Counted from the stretch's first letter, positions 38,613 to 48,577 are shown. The stretch: DNA of 64,000 nt from an uncultured Saprospiraceae bacterium (GCA_937981555.1 CALJOK010000021.1:1-64000); one strand, 5' to 3'. Numbers and translations are program-made. Notes: a model not told the origin generated them from the sequence alone.

Positions 38613-41600
38613 TTATCTCAAGATCGTCACTCCACCTTTTAAAATAAGTCCTGCTGCAAAATCTAAGCGAAGAATATAATAATAAGTTCCTTCAGGAAGA
38701 GGTTTTCCATTTTGATTTGTTCCTCCCCAATCGTTGCTATAAGGTTTTGCTTCGTACACCACATCGCCCCATCTATTGAAAACGACTAGTTCATTATTGA
38801 CATAATCGTTCGGGTTTTGAACTAAAATATCAAAAACAAATACATCATTTAATCCATCATCATTAGGTGTAATCGTGTTAGTATTTTGTTGCAACAAACT
38901 ATCGATTGGCAATGGATCTTTTACATTAACTGTAATCGTAACTAATGAAGTATCACAGGCATCCAAACATATGTCTGAGCAAAATTCATATTCAAAAATT
39001 TCCGTTCCGATAAAATCTAAATTAGGCGCGTAATTAAAACCTCCGCCACCAAGATTACCAAGTGTTCCATTTGCCACACTTGTCAAAGCGGTAAATTGTC
39101 CTACTCCAACTATATCATTTATACTCACATCAAAATCCAACACTTCATTTTCTAACATGGTGTAGGTATCATCATTGGTCACAGAAATTTCATCAACTGA
39201 AATAACCACCGTGTCAGAACTATATTCTGGACAACCCAAAGCAGAGAGTGTCCAAACAAAAATATTGGCGCCACTTTCTAAATTAGTTACTTCTGTCGTC
39301 GGACTTGCAGGGTCAGTTGGAATCGCACTTCCAAGACTCAACCAAATTCCAGTAACATCAGTTGGTAAATTTCCTTCCAAATTAGTAGTCGATTCACAAA
39401 TAGCTAAATCATCTCCAGCAGCTGCAAGTGGAAAAGAATTATCGAAAATAACTTCCACGTCAGTAGTTGCCGTACATCCCGTTTGATTATCTGTAACTAA
39501 TAATGTATAAGTTCCAGGAGAAGTAATTTGAGGCATTAATGTATCATCATCCATATCAATCATTCCGCCATTAGAAGCAGTCCAAAAGTAGGTAATGGTC
39601 GGTCCGGTTGAAGAGCCTGTTCCGTCTAAAAGAATTGAAATAACTCCACAATCTAAGTTAACAGGAGTAACTGCGATAGCATCAACAGATAGACTTGATA
39701 TGACATCGACTTGAGCTGTAGAGAAACATCCATTCGTAGTATCTGTAACGGTCAAGATATAGGTTCCAACTGCATCCACTTCAGTATTAAGATCCGTTTC
39801 AGTTCCTGTAACAATTGATCCAGTTCCAGTTGTTGTCCAAAGGTAGACGAAATCATCTCCCATTGAGGAACCGGAACCATCAAGGAAAATAGAAGTAGCA
39901 GTACAAGGTAATTCTATTTCCATTCCAGCATCGGCAGTTGGAGTTTCTGAATCATCTATTATTTCTAAACTAATCGTATCCGTACATCCTGTCACCGTAT
40001 CCAAAGCAACGAACTCATAAATCCCTGCTGCATCAGCCTGAATCATTAATTGAGTTGGATCGGGAGAAGTAATATTTCCTCCCATCATTGCTGTCCAATT
40101 ATAAATTACATCCATCGTTGAAGCATTAACTGATGCTTCAAGGTTAACTAAGTCGGTCACACAATCAATATTCCCATCAGCCATGGCACTCGCCATTACC
40201 AAACTTGAATCAACTAAAACCAATGCCCCATCTTGGAATATACATCCTGTAATCGTATCAGTCACCCTTAAAGTATAAAATGCTTGTGCATTTACCATTG
40301 GCATAAATCCATCAGTTGTTCCAGGAATATAATTTCCATTCGGCCCAGTCACCCATTCAAAAATTTGATTTGGTAAAAGTATAGTTCCAGATGCGTCAAG
40401 AGTAACGATTGGATTACTACAAGTAATGTTACTGGTAAGGTCTACATCTAGAATCGGAACGTCATCCATTTCCTCAACAAAAACAGTAGCAGTATCTGCA
40501 CATCCATTATCAATATTCGTAACACACAACATATACGTTCCACCTATGTTGGCTTCCGCAATTAATTCATCTTCTCCAGTAACAACATTCCCATCTGTTG
40601 TTTTCCAAAAATATTCTACTCCCGCAGTTGTCGATCCTGTTCCATCCAGCATTACAGTTTCTTCGTCACAGTCAAATTCAACGGTATCCTGAACGACCAT
40701 TGCGACTGGAGGAGTATTGTTAGAAGAAACAAATAATTGATCCGTAGCGGAACAATTACTATTAAGATTTGTGATCGTTAAAATATATGCACCAGGTTCA
40801 TTCACCGTAGGCATTAAAGTATTTTCATTTCCATCAATTACTACTCCTGAACCATCAGCAGCCACCCACTCAATTAAATACTCAGGTCCACTTGAAGAAA
40901 CTAAAGACGCGTCTAAAGTAACTTCTGGATTGGTACACGTAATTGTTCCATTTGCTCCCGCTTCTACAATTGGATAGTCATCACTCTCTGTCACTAGCAC
41001 CGTATCCATATTCATACATCCATTGATTGTATCAGTAACTATGAGTAAATATTCACCCGTCGATGAAATGGAAGGAGTAAGTGTAGTTGGATTCCCTAAT
41101 GCGTTTCCAGAAAGCGCTGTCCATTGATAAATGTAATCAGTTCCAGTTGAAGAACCAGAACCATCTAAGTCAGTTGAAGTTTGTCCACAATCTAACACAA
41201 TGTCCTCACCAGCATTGGCAATAGGTTCTACGATGTTTTGAAGGACTTCAATACTTGTCGAATCTTTACATCCATTATCATTATTAGTAAGTGTCAGTTG
41301 AAAAGTTCCTACTGCATTAATAATTAAATCACCTTGAGCATTAGCTCCTGCAATTGTTCCAGCAATTACATCCCATCCTAGAGTAATATTATTTCCGACA
41401 GGTGTTCCCTGTGATAATAAGATTTCAGGAAGTGAACAGGTCAAAATACCAGAAGCAACTGGATTAGGAATTGGAGCAATCGTATCCATCATAACTGTCA
41501 TCGAAGAAGTCGCTGTACAATTATTGATCGTATCTAAAACTTGCAAAGTATAAACTGCCCCAGCATCAGCAAATGGTGCTATTGAAGTAGGATCAGTTGT

Positions 41601-43913
41601 AATATTCCCAGGAACTGTAGTTGTCCATAGATATTTGAATTCAGCTCCTATGGAAGAATTTGATCCATCTAACTGCACACTTAAAACATCACATGTCAAT
41701 GTTCGATCTGGACCGGCATTAGAAATAGGAAGGTTTCCATCTTGAGTAATTATTGTAGTATCACTAGCAATACATCCGTTAATCGTATCTGTTACGGTTA
41801 AGATATATTCACCTGCAGTTGTAACAGTAGGCGTTAACGTAGTTTCACCCGTTGCAATATCTCCACCATTTGTTATCCACAAATAAGTATAGTCTCCAGT
41901 AGATGAACCTGTGCCATCCAACATTATAGAAGGAGTAGTACAATTAATTTCATCGTTCATATCAGAAACTACTGCAGTTGGTTCTACTAGATTTGCTCCC
42001 ACAACTACCAATGCTTCATCAGTACATTGACTATAAGTATTTGTTACCGTCAAAATATAAGTTCCTACAGCATTAACTGTTGGCATAGTTGTATTTCCAT
42101 CAGTTATCGCTCCTGGCCCTGACCAAGAGTAAGTGATAAGTGCCCCTGAAGAAGAAGCACTTCCATCCAAAGTTACAATTAGATTAGCACAAGTAATATC
42201 TGGACCAATAGCAGCACTTGCTGAAGGTGTATCATTATTTTCAGCAATCTCCACCGTATCAGTTGCCATACATCCAGTTCCATCCTCCATTACGGTTAAG
42301 ATATAAGTTCCTGGTTCGTCAACAGTAGGATTAGGAATGGCTTGCCCCGTTGTAAAGCTTCCTCCTATCGTAGTCCAAGCATAAGTATAATTTCCAATAG
42401 GATCAACTGATCCATCCAATTCTAGCTGCATCATTCCACAATTCAAGGTGTCAGGTTCTCCTGCATCCACAAGTGGAGGAACCACATCTCCTTCCACAAA
42501 ACTAAAAGCTGTAGCAGAACAACCATTTGAAGTATCCGTCACAATCAAATTATAACTTCCTACTGCATTCACAGTTGCCATTAGCGTATTTCCTCCCAAG
42601 ATGGTAGCTGTCCCTGGAACATGAACCCACTCATAAATAATATCTGTTCCAATTGATGAACCAGTACCGTCTAATACCGTTGTTGGTTCAGCACAACTAA
42701 TTGTATCTAGAACTTCAGCCATTGCAATTGGGTTTACAAAATTTCCAAGAAGATTAAAACTAGATGAGAAAACATTTGCAGGCATACTCGAATCAGTAAT
42801 CGTAACCGTGTAACTTCCTACACCTAGTCCAGTCAAATCTTGGGTCGTACTATCATTGCTCCACAAGTAGGTATAAGGCCCTGTTCCTCCAGCAACTGAA
42901 ATGTTGATTTCTCCTCCATCTGCATCGGTGCAATTAGGTTGAGTTAAAGTATTATTTGTTATAAATATGGTTTGTTGAATATTGATTTTCCCACCCTCTG
43001 ATTGTAAGCCTAAATTATCTGAATTACCAAATTGGATTACTTCAATTGGAATTGGATTATCATCAAATAAAATGCACGTCATGTCATTTACATTTCCAAT
43101 TACGGTGAAACACATTTCAAAAATAATAGTTCCATCCACCACCGTCACACCATTAAATGCATCATTATCATTATCGTTCCATGAAAAACCAATCAAACCT
43201 GAACCGGCATTACTAATTCCAAAAGAAGAAATATCTAAGTCTGATAAACTATCTGGTAACCCAAATCCCGTTATAGAATCATATTGCAAAACAGAAGCAT
43301 CCCAATTTATCGAACTCTGAATACTTTCCAAATCATCAAAATTAGTTACACTTACCGGTAAACAAAAGGAAGCACCTGGTGCTTGAATTTCATCAGGCAT
43401 TGTAAAAATTAAAGGCGTTGGAACCGTTACATTTCCACCTTGAGTTACTAAATTCATTGGAGTAAACACCCCATTGATAATCGCAAGAATATCTATTGAA
43501 GTTGGTGTTCCTGTAAAATTAACTTGAGTATTACTTCCTCCTGGCCCTACTACTGTAAAGCACATACGAAAAAATAAATCTCCATCAGGCATACTTACAC
43601 CTCCTGGCGAAGCTGATGAAAATGCAAAAGTAGAAATGCCCGAAGCACTTCCTGACGTGTTAATATTCGCTCCTGTAAAACTGGGATTTAATGCATCAAT
43701 AGAAGTAAGTTCCAAAATCGTTTGATCCCAATTAATGGAAAATTGTAATGCATTTATATTCATCAAGTTCTCGGCAGTCACGTTCATACAAAATGAACTT
43801 CCTACACCCGCTGTTTCATCTTCTAAAGTAAAAACAGCATCTTGACTTTGAACTTGGAGAATTGTAGTGAATAGAAAAAATCCTGTAACAATGGTTCTAA
43901 TTATATTTATCAT
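38613..43913 (-). CDS. T9SS type B cargo: two cohesin-like domains, SprB unit, 13 PKD-like repeats, gliding-motility C-terminal domain
   Basis: A signal peptide (about residues 1-23) precedes two cohesin-like domains (about 25-165, AVFTLEDETAGVGSSFCMNV, and 170-315, FTMPDEIQAPGASFCLPV). One SprB-like unit follows (about 318-395), then 13 PKD-like/Ig-like repeats (about 395-1500), a VISVDE-linked cadherin-like segment (NDDTYTMLENEVLDFDV) and a gliding-motility-associated C-terminal domain (TITPNDDGLNDVFVF, VFNRWGDVVYEA, GTYYYILRL, ending KGGVTILR). That last domain is the type B T9SS signal used by SprB-like adhesins. The protein is therefore expected on the cell surface. A PorP/SprF-like gene is immediately upstream and in the same orientation, its usual partner in export. 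Cohesin-like domains may bind the dockerin-like modules encoded nearby (inference). Confidence 0.9.
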   Translation of the reverse strand: MINIIRTIVTGFFLFTTILQVQSQDAVFTLEDETAGVGSSFCMNVTAENLMNINALQFSINWDQTILELTSIDALNPSFTGANINTSGSASGISTFAFSSASPGGVSMPDGDLFFRMCFTVVGPGGSNTQVNFTGTPTSIDILAIINGVFTPMNLVTQGGNVTVPTPLIFTMPDEIQAPGASFCLPVSVTNFDDLESIQSSINWDASVLQYDSITGFGLPDSLSDLDISSFGISNAGSGLIGFSWNDNDNDAFNGVTVVDGTIIFEMCFTVIGNVNDMTCILFDDNPIPIEVIQFGNSDNLGLQSEGGKINIQQTIFITNNTLTQPNCTDADGGEINISVAGGTGPYTYLWSNDSTTQDLTGLGVGSYTVTITDSSMPANVFSSSFNLLGNFVNPIAMAEVLDTISCAEPTTVLDGTGSSIGTDIIYEWVHVPGTATILGGNTLMATVNAVGSYNLIVTDTSNGCSATAFSFVEGDVVPPLVDAGEPDTLNCGMMQLELDGSVDPIGNYTYAWTTIGGSFTTGQAIPNPTVDEPGTYILTVMEDGTGCMATDTVEIAENNDTPSASAAIGPDITCANLIVTLDGSASSSGALITYSWSGPGAITDGNTTMPTVNAVGTYILTVTNTYSQCTDEALVVVGANLVEPTAVVSDMNDEINCTTPSIMLDGTGSSTGDYTYLWITNGGDIATGETTLTPTVTTAGEYILTVTDTINGCIASDTTIITQDGNLPISNAGPDRTLTCDVLSVQLDGSNSSIGAEFKYLWTTTVPGNITTDPTSIAPFADAGAVYTLQVLDTINNCTATSSMTVMMDTIAPIPNPVASGILTCSLPEILLSQGTPVGNNITLGWDVIAGTIAGANAQGDLIINAVGTFQLTLTNNDNGCKDSTSIEVLQNIVEPIANAGEDIVLDCGQTSTDLDGSGSSTGTDYIYQWTALSGNALGNPTTLTPSISSTGEYLLIVTDTINGCMNMDTVLVTESDDYPIVEAGANGTITCTNPEVTLDASLVSSSGPEYLIEWVAADGSGVVIDGNENTLMPTVNEPGAYILTITNLNSNCSATDQLFVSSNNTPPVAMVVQDTVEFDCDEETVMLDGTGSTTAGVEYFWKTTDGNVVTGEDELIAEANIGGTYMLCVTNIDNGCADTATVFVEEMDDVPILDVDLTSNITCSNPIVTLDASGTILLPNQIFEWVTGPNGNYIPGTTDGFMPMVNAQAFYTLRVTDTITGCIFQDGALVLVDSSLVMASAMADGNIDCVTDLVNLEASVNASTMDVIYNWTAMMGGNITSPDPTQLMIQADAAGIYEFVALDTVTGCTDTISLEIIDDSETPTADAGMEIELPCTATSIFLDGSGSSMGDDFVYLWTTTGTGSIVTGTETDLNTEVDAVGTYILTVTDTTNGCFSTAQVDVISSLSVDAIAVTPVNLDCGVISILLDGTGSSTGPTITYFWTASNGGMIDMDDDTLMPQITSPGTYTLLVTDNQTGCTATTDVEVIFDNSFPLAAAGDDLAICESTTNLEGNLPTDVTGIWLSLGSAIPTDPASPTTEVTNLESGANIFVWTLSALGCPEYSSDTVVISVDEISVTNDDTYTMLENEVLDFDVSINDIVGVGQFTALTSVANGTLGNLGGGGFNYAPNLDFIGTEIFEYEFCSDICLDACDTSLVTITVNVKDPLPIDSLLQQNTNTITPNDDGLNDVFVFDILVQNPNDYVNNELVVFNRWGDVVYEAKPYSNDWGGTNQNGKPLPEGTYYYILRLDFAAGLILKGGVTILR
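39400..42730 (-). repeat. 13 tandem PKD-like repeats (about 255 bp each)
   Basis: Thirteen units of about 83 residues share PxAxAGxDxxLxC, VxLDGTGSSxGxxxxYxW, TxxGxIxxG, MPTVNAxGTYxLTVTDTxNGC and ATDTVxVxxD. The Cys in each first strand and in NGC suggests one disulphide per unit. Copies are well diverged, indicating an older array than the HYR-like array at 1-8.2 kb. Confidence 0.82.
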
Positions 43914-44057
43914 CTTCTAGAGTTTGATATATTATTGGGTCTTGTCTTTCGACAAGTCAGATGTTTAATTCTATTCTTAATAAAAATTAAACACACAATT
44001 TTTGTCCTTTTTTTTAAAATTAAATATTCGCAGATAATTCTAATCTGACTTCTAAAT

Positions 44058-45011
44058 TTATTTATTTAGAGAAAATGCCAAATTGATTTCATGAGAACTT
44101 CCTACTGCTGGTCCGAAAGTATTATAGGAATAATCGAATCCATACCCTATTTTAAAAATATTATCCCAGCCTAAATTTTCACCTAAATTAAATCCAGTCT
44201 CTAAATGAAATGTTCCTGCAGTAGAGAGTCCCGTTCCAAGCCACATGTTGCTTGGAAATTGGTAACGAACATTAAAATCAACTGATACTGGAACATTGGG
44301 CGCATACTTTACCCAAACGGAAGGCTCTAAATATCCATCATTATCGAAATAATGATACAATCCTAGAAGTCCATAAAAATGTTGAATCCTTTTAGTAGAA
44401 AAATCACCATTTTCATCTTTAAAATCTAAATTCAAACCAAACACTTGAGGAACAGAAATACCAGAATAAAATAAATCATCCGCTAAGATTCCTGTTTCAA
44501 ATGTTCTATAATAATACACCCCCAATCCTACATCAGGAAATATTTTTGACTGATCTTCCATACTGACAATATCACCCGGATCTCTCACAAATAGTTCAGA
44601 AGAATTCACCCGATATTGAACAACACCAGCAGTCAATCCAATTGACAATCCGCTATATTCAATATCATCTGAAATGATTCCAGCGATTCGACCATAAGCT
44701 CCAGTAAAGCCTGTTGGTCCAGTTTGGTCATTAATTAAATATCCTCCAAACATTAATCCTACTCCTCCTGCATCCATCACATATTCTCCTCGAATAGTTT
44801 GAGTCACAGGATGAGCATCAAATCCAACCCATTGGGTTCGGTAAGAAATACCAAAGGAAAGATTCTGTTCTGAAGTATGAAAATCACCATTAACCGCAGC
44901 TGGATTAAGGAGGCCAACATTCTGGCGATATTGAGTAAATAATGGAATTTGCTGTGCAGATAATGCATGGCAGAAAAGAAACAGGGCTACTGTTAGGTAT
45001 AACCGATTCAT
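44058..45011 (-). CDS. PorP/SprF family type IX secretion membrane protein
   Basis: After the signal peptide MNRLYLTVALFLFCHALSAQ the mature protein begins QIPLFTQYRQNVGLLNPAAVNG, the hallmark N-terminus of PorP/SprF proteins (FTQY plus NPAxxG). The rest is an outer-membrane beta-barrel pattern (ISYRTQWVGFD, YGRIAGIISDD, IGLTAGVVQY, DVGLGVYYY, FNVRYQFPSNMWLGTGLST, FKIGYGFDYSYN). I chose the ATG at 45011 because an upstream alternative at 45041 would bury the signal peptide behind ten charged residues. In other Bacteroidota such proteins export or anchor one neighbouring type B cargo. Here it lies 144 bp before the 1,766-aa cargo gene. Confidence 0.9.
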   Translation of the reverse strand: MNRLYLTVALFLFCHALSAQQIPLFTQYRQNVGLLNPAAVNGDFHTSEQNLSFGISYRTQWVGFDAHPVTQTIRGEYVMDAGGVGLMFGGYLINDQTGPTGFTGAYGRIAGIISDDIEYSGLSIGLTAGVVQYRVNSSELFVRDPGDIVSMEDQSKIFPDVGLGVYYYRTFETGILADDLFYSGISVPQVFGLNLDFKDENGDFSTKRIQHFYGLLGLYHYFDNDGYLEPSVWVKYAPNVPVSVDFNVRYQFPSNMWLGTGLSTAGTFHLETGFNLGENLGWDNIFKIGYGFDYSYNTFGPAVGSSHEINLAFSLNK

Positions 45012-45049
45012 GGGGCACAATTTGTTTTTATTAATGCGCAAAATTACTT

Positions 45050-45074
45050 AAAAATACTCGTCGTGAGTATTTTT
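45050..45074. promoter_or_regulatory. Perfect 10-bp palindrome upstream of the PorP/SprF-like gene
   Basis: AAAAATACTC (45050-45059) and GAGTATTTTT (45065-45074) flank a 5-base loop. It lies 39-63 bp before the start codon. It could be a 5'-leader hairpin, an operator or a second weak terminator for read-through from the upstream gene. Confidence 0.4.
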
Positions 45075-45200
45075 ATTCGTTAATTTTTTGGATAAAAATT
45101 AGCAATTATTGAATGAGAATTCTAATGAATATAAGGATTGAGATTCAAAAAAAGAGGGAAATTTATAAATAATAAAAAACAGTAATACAAAGGTAGAAAA

Positions 45201-45245
45201 TAGAAATCACTTTTTGCATTTTTCAAATACAAAAAGTGATTTCTA
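45201..45245 (-). terminator. Hairpin terminator after the 422-aa T9SS gene
   Basis: A perfect 16-bp stem, TAGAAATCACTTTTTG (45201-45216) with CAAAAAGTGATTTCTA (45230-45245), begins 15 bp after the stop at 45260. The T run after it is weak, but the stem itself is long. Confidence 0.75.
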
Positions 45246-45259
45246 TGTAATTAAAAATT

Positions 45260-46528
45260 TTATTTCTTGACAAATGATTCTGTTTGAATTCCATCCGCTG
45301 TTTTTAAACTTAAAAAATAAGTCCCTGCAGGAAATTCACCAAATCCGATTTCTAGCAATAATTCTTTTTGATCAAAATCTTTCGAAAAAACTTGTTGTCC
45401 TAAAATATTGATAATCGAAATTTCAAAATTCTCTTCGTTTTCTAACAATGCTTTTACGTTAAGATTATTCTCGACTGGATTTGGAAAAACTTGGAACAAT
45501 TCTAAACCAGAAGATATATTTGCTATTCCAGTTATGCCTTCTCCATTTACATAATCACTTCCTACGATAAACAACTCATTGTCTATAGGATTTTGCCAAA
45601 CGACTTGAAGTGGAATAATTTCATCAGTAAATGATAACACTTCGGTTGCAGTAGAAACATCAGACAGCGCTTTAAATTTTAAAGTCAAAATTAATCCACC
45701 ATTTGGTAAATTAGATGGAGGCAAAACAACCAACGAAGGAAGTAATCCTTGAGATAATTCCGACGTACTTACCTCTGCAGAAACACCTTGTGCAGCAGAA
45801 GTTGAAATAGTCTCGAATTCTAAAATAGCTGGATCCCACTTAAATGTTTGTTGAAAACCAACAATATCTAAGAAATCTTCGATCGTAATTTCAAACAGAA
45901 CATCATCGCCTGCTTGAAACATTTCATTTGAAATAGTAAAAATTGGAGCAGGCGCACTAGCAGGTGCAGGCATATGATCGGAATCAATTGCAACATCTCC
46001 CCTTTTGATGGCAATAAAATCTGCATCAATAATATCACTCATTATATTTGAAATACTAATTTCACCTGGATTTGTATTTGGCATCAAAAAATCATAATCC
46101 GCATCAACACAGCTCCACATATTTGGAATGCCATCATCTACATGCAAAATTAGTGGGTACAATTTAACGACATCCAACGCAGTAACAGATTCACTATTAT
46201 TTACATCTGCTGCCCAGTATTGATATTGATTCAGGACATCAATTCCCAAAATAACTTTCCTCATAATCGCAACATCCAAAACACTAATGCCATCAAACTT
46301 ATCAAAAAATCCAGTAGCTGTCATTGCGCAAGAAGAATCTAGAGGTACATCTGTAAATTCATAATTTCCGCCCGAATCAGTTGTAACTGTTTCAATGCAA
46401 TTGACTTCAATATCAGGAACTGGATCACCGTTGTGTCGTTTTACTTTTCCTGAAATACTAAATTGAGCTGGCAATATGGTAGGAAGCAAGAATAGCCCTA
46501 CCATTAAAAAGAAGTAACTTTTTTTCAT
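45260..46528 (-). CDS. T9SS type A cargo with dockerin-like and cohesin-like modules (paralogue 1)
   Basis: Signal peptide MKKSYFFLMVGLFLLPTILPAQ is followed by a CnaB/carboxypeptidase-regulatory-like domain (ISGKVKRHNGDPVPDIEVNC), a dockerin-like region with two helices (SVLDVAIMRKVILG and DVNNSESVTALDVVKLYPLIL), a cohesin-like domain (FTISNEMFQAGDDVLFEITIEDF) and a type A sorting domain (FQVFPNPVENNLNV, GTYFLSLKT, QTESFVKK). It is about 60 percent identical by eye to the next upstream protein (429 aa), from which it is separated by 36 bp, so the pair arose by tandem duplication and is probably co-transcribed. A surface scaffold role is plausible; no enzyme domain is present. Confidence 0.85.
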   Translation of the reverse strand: MKKSYFFLMVGLFLLPTILPAQFSISGKVKRHNGDPVPDIEVNCIETVTTDSGGNYEFTDVPLDSSCAMTATGFFDKFDGISVLDVAIMRKVILGIDVLNQYQYWAADVNNSESVTALDVVKLYPLILHVDDGIPNMWSCVDADYDFLMPNTNPGEISISNIMSDIIDADFIAIKRGDVAIDSDHMPAPASAPAPIFTISNEMFQAGDDVLFEITIEDFLDIVGFQQTFKWDPAILEFETISTSAAQGVSAEVSTSELSQGLLPSLVVLPPSNLPNGGLILTLKFKALSDVSTATEVLSFTDEIIPLQVVWQNPIDNELFIVGSDYVNGEGITGIANISSGLELFQVFPNPVENNLNVKALLENEENFEISIINILGQQVFSKDFDQKELLLEIGFGEFPAGTYFLSLKTADGIQTESFVKK

Positions 46529-46564
46529 GGGTATTTAGTTTTTAGTTTAAAAAAAATTAGCTTT

Positions 46565-47836
46565 TTATTTTTTTACAAATGATTCTGTTTGAATTCCATC
46601 CGCTGTTGTTAAACTTAAAAAATAAGTTCCTGTGGGAAATTCGCCAAAACCTATATTTAAAAACAATTCTTTTTGAGCGAATTTTTCAGCATATATTTTT
46701 TGTCCAAGAACATTGACAATCAAAATTTCGAAATCTCCAGCATTCCTTAACAATGCTTTTACATTTAAATCATCTTCGACTGGATTTGGAAAAATTTGAA
46801 AAGATTCCAAACTTTTTGGAGCATTGGCAATTCCAGTTGTTCCTTCTCCATTTATATATTCTGCGTCTACGATAAATAATTCAACGTCAACTGGGTTTTG
46901 CCAAACGACTTGTCTCTGAGTTATTTCATCTGAAAATGAGAGCACTTCTACGGGGCTAGAAACATCTGCTAAGGCTTTAAAATTTAAAGTCATAATTACT
47001 GCTCCATCTTGCATTTGATTCATGATCGATCCTGACAAAGAAGGAAGTAATCCCTGGGCTATTTCTGCATCATTTACCTCTATATCTATTCCTAAAACAC
47101 CATCAGCAGACTGAAACTCTAACACACTCGGATCCCATTTAAAAGTTTGTTGAAAGCCAACAATATCAGAAAAATCTTCAACAGTCACTTCAAACTGAAC
47201 ATCATCGTTTACTTGAAACGCTTCATTTGAGATAGTAAAAATTGGCGAAGGAGCCTCCGGAGGTGCAGGGATGTAATCGGAACTAATCGCGGGATCCCCG
47301 CTTTTTATTGCAATAAAATCGGCATCAGTAATCGTATCTGTTACATTCAAACTAATGTAGCTTTGAGCAGATAATGGATTTGTAATAATTAAATCTGCAT
47401 CAACGAATTTCCAATCTTCAGGAGTACCACTATCGATTTTCAATGCTAGTTGTAATACTTTGACCAAATCTAAAGCAGTAACTGAATTATTATTATTTAT
47501 ATCACTAGCCAATAATTGATAGGAATTAGCAGTAGGATTGATTTGCAAAATATATTGTCGCATCACTATGGCATCCAAAATGGTCACATCTTCAAATTTA
47601 TCAAAAGTTCCAATTGGAGTTAGGTTACACATAAAATTTAGAGGTACATCGATAAACTCAAAATTACCATCCGTATCAGTTGTAACATTTCCTCCGCAGT
47701 TAACTTCAATGTCAGGCACAGGGTCACCATTGTGTCGAGTTACTTGTCCAGAAATAGAAACGGTTTGAGAAATTAGAATAGTGGGTAAAAGGAATAGTCC
47801 CACCACTAGGGTAAGGTAGATTTTTTTCATGTTCAT
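46565..47836 (-). CDS. T9SS type A cargo with dockerin-like and cohesin-like modules (paralogue 2)
   Basis: It has the same architecture as the 422-aa neighbour: signal peptide (MNMKKIYLTLVVGLFLLPTILISQ), CnaB-like domain (ISGQVTRHNGDPVPDIEVNC), dockerin-like pair (TILDAIVMRQYILQ and DINNNNSVTALDLVKVLQLAL), cohesin-like domain (FTISNEAFQVNDDVQFEVTVEDF) and type A sorting domain (FQIFPNPVEDDLNV, ending in QTESFVKK). A start at 47854 is possible but adds only six polar residues; 47830 is also possible. The sorting domains of the two paralogues are almost identical, while the middle regions differ more, which would fit different partners for each. It leads the two-gene unit. Confidence 0.85.
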   Translation of the reverse strand: MNMKKIYLTLVVGLFLLPTILISQTVSISGQVTRHNGDPVPDIEVNCGGNVTTDTDGNFEFIDVPLNFMCNLTPIGTFDKFEDVTILDAIVMRQYILQINPTANSYQLLASDINNNNSVTALDLVKVLQLALKIDSGTPEDWKFVDADLIITNPLSAQSYISLNVTDTITDADFIAIKSGDPAISSDYIPAPPEAPSPIFTISNEAFQVNDDVQFEVTVEDFSDIVGFQQTFKWDPSVLEFQSADGVLGIDIEVNDAEIAQGLLPSLSGSIMNQMQDGAVIMTLNFKALADVSSPVEVLSFSDEITQRQVVWQNPVDVELFIVDAEYINGEGTTGIANAPKSLESFQIFPNPVEDDLNVKALLRNAGDFEILIVNVLGQKIYAEKFAQKELFLNIGFGEFPTGTYFLSLTTADGIQTESFVKK

Positions 47837-47920
47837 GGTTTTTATAGTTTTCAATTAATTATTTACTCAATAAATATACTTTTTTTATAATAGAAAATAA
47901 AAAATCAAAACTATATTAAC

Positions 47921-47961
47921 AAAAAAAGCGGTCAAGAAGAATAATTCTTCTTGACCGCTTT
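47921..47961 (-). terminator. Intrinsic terminator of the sorting-domain mini-protein gene
   Basis: AAAGCGGTCAAGAAGAAT (47925-47942) pairs almost perfectly with ATTCTTCTTGACCGCTTT (47944-47961), giving one of the longest stems in the window. In the minus direction it ends in seven T. It is 34 bp after the stop at 47995. Confidence 0.9.
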
Positions 47962-47994
47962 AATTTATATTTTCAGCAAAATATGCTGTCTTCT

Positions 47995-48399
47995 TTATTT
48001 AAACTCTTTAATCAGTTCTCCTTCGCTTGTTTTTAAGCTAATGAAATACTTTCCTTTAGGAAGGTTGGAAAAACCCATTGCAAGGTTTAACTCATCAGTT
48101 TGGAAGGATTCTTCGTAAATGCTCAATCCATCTTCATTATAAATATGCAATACAAAAGTTTCTTTTTCTAAAAAAGAAGCAACAACTTTTACATTGTTTG
48201 AACTTTCTTGATCTAACAATTCGAATGTTTTCAGAGTGCTCAACTTTGGATCACCTTTAACAGTCTGGAGGTCAGTATTACTGATTTCCGCTTCATAATT
48301 AAGCGCAATATCATGACTAATATCCATCGAATCTTGAGAAATAAGAATTTGCGGAACCAGCATTAATGCCATCGCAATGTGGAGTATCGATTTCTTCAT
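47995..48399 (-). CDS. Minimal T9SS-sorting-domain-like exported protein
   Basis: The protein of about 134 residues has a signal peptide (MKKSILHIAMALMLVPQILISQ), a short polar spacer of about 35 residues, then only a segment resembling a type A sorting domain (VKVVASFLEKETFVLHIYNEDG, SIYEESF, LNLAMGFSNLPKGKYFISLKTSEGE). I chose ATG 48399 because an upstream alternative at 48480 would place 27 charged residues before the signal. The typical NPxxD/NP motif at the start of sorting domains is missing. It could be a degenerate cargo remnant, a decoy or a small secreted peptide carrier. It is read in the same direction as the two paralogues but separated from them by a strong terminator. Confidence 0.65.
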   Translation of the reverse strand: MKKSILHIAMALMLVPQILISQDSMDISHDIALNYEAEISNTDLQTVKGDPKLSTLKTFELLDQESSNNVKVVASFLEKETFVLHIYNEDGLSIYEESFQTDELNLAMGFSNLPKGKYFISLKTSEGELIKEFK

Positions 48400-48577
48400 G
48401 GGATAAAGTTTTCTAAATAAATTACTTTTCTGAATGTTTGATATGTGTTCAAGTACCTCAAATATATGCTTTTTTTTCATAACAAAGGGGATTAAATGTT
48501 AAAATTTGACATACTATGGATACTATTACAGACGTAAAAACGGTAAAACGTCACACGTTTAAACAATATTCAATTCG

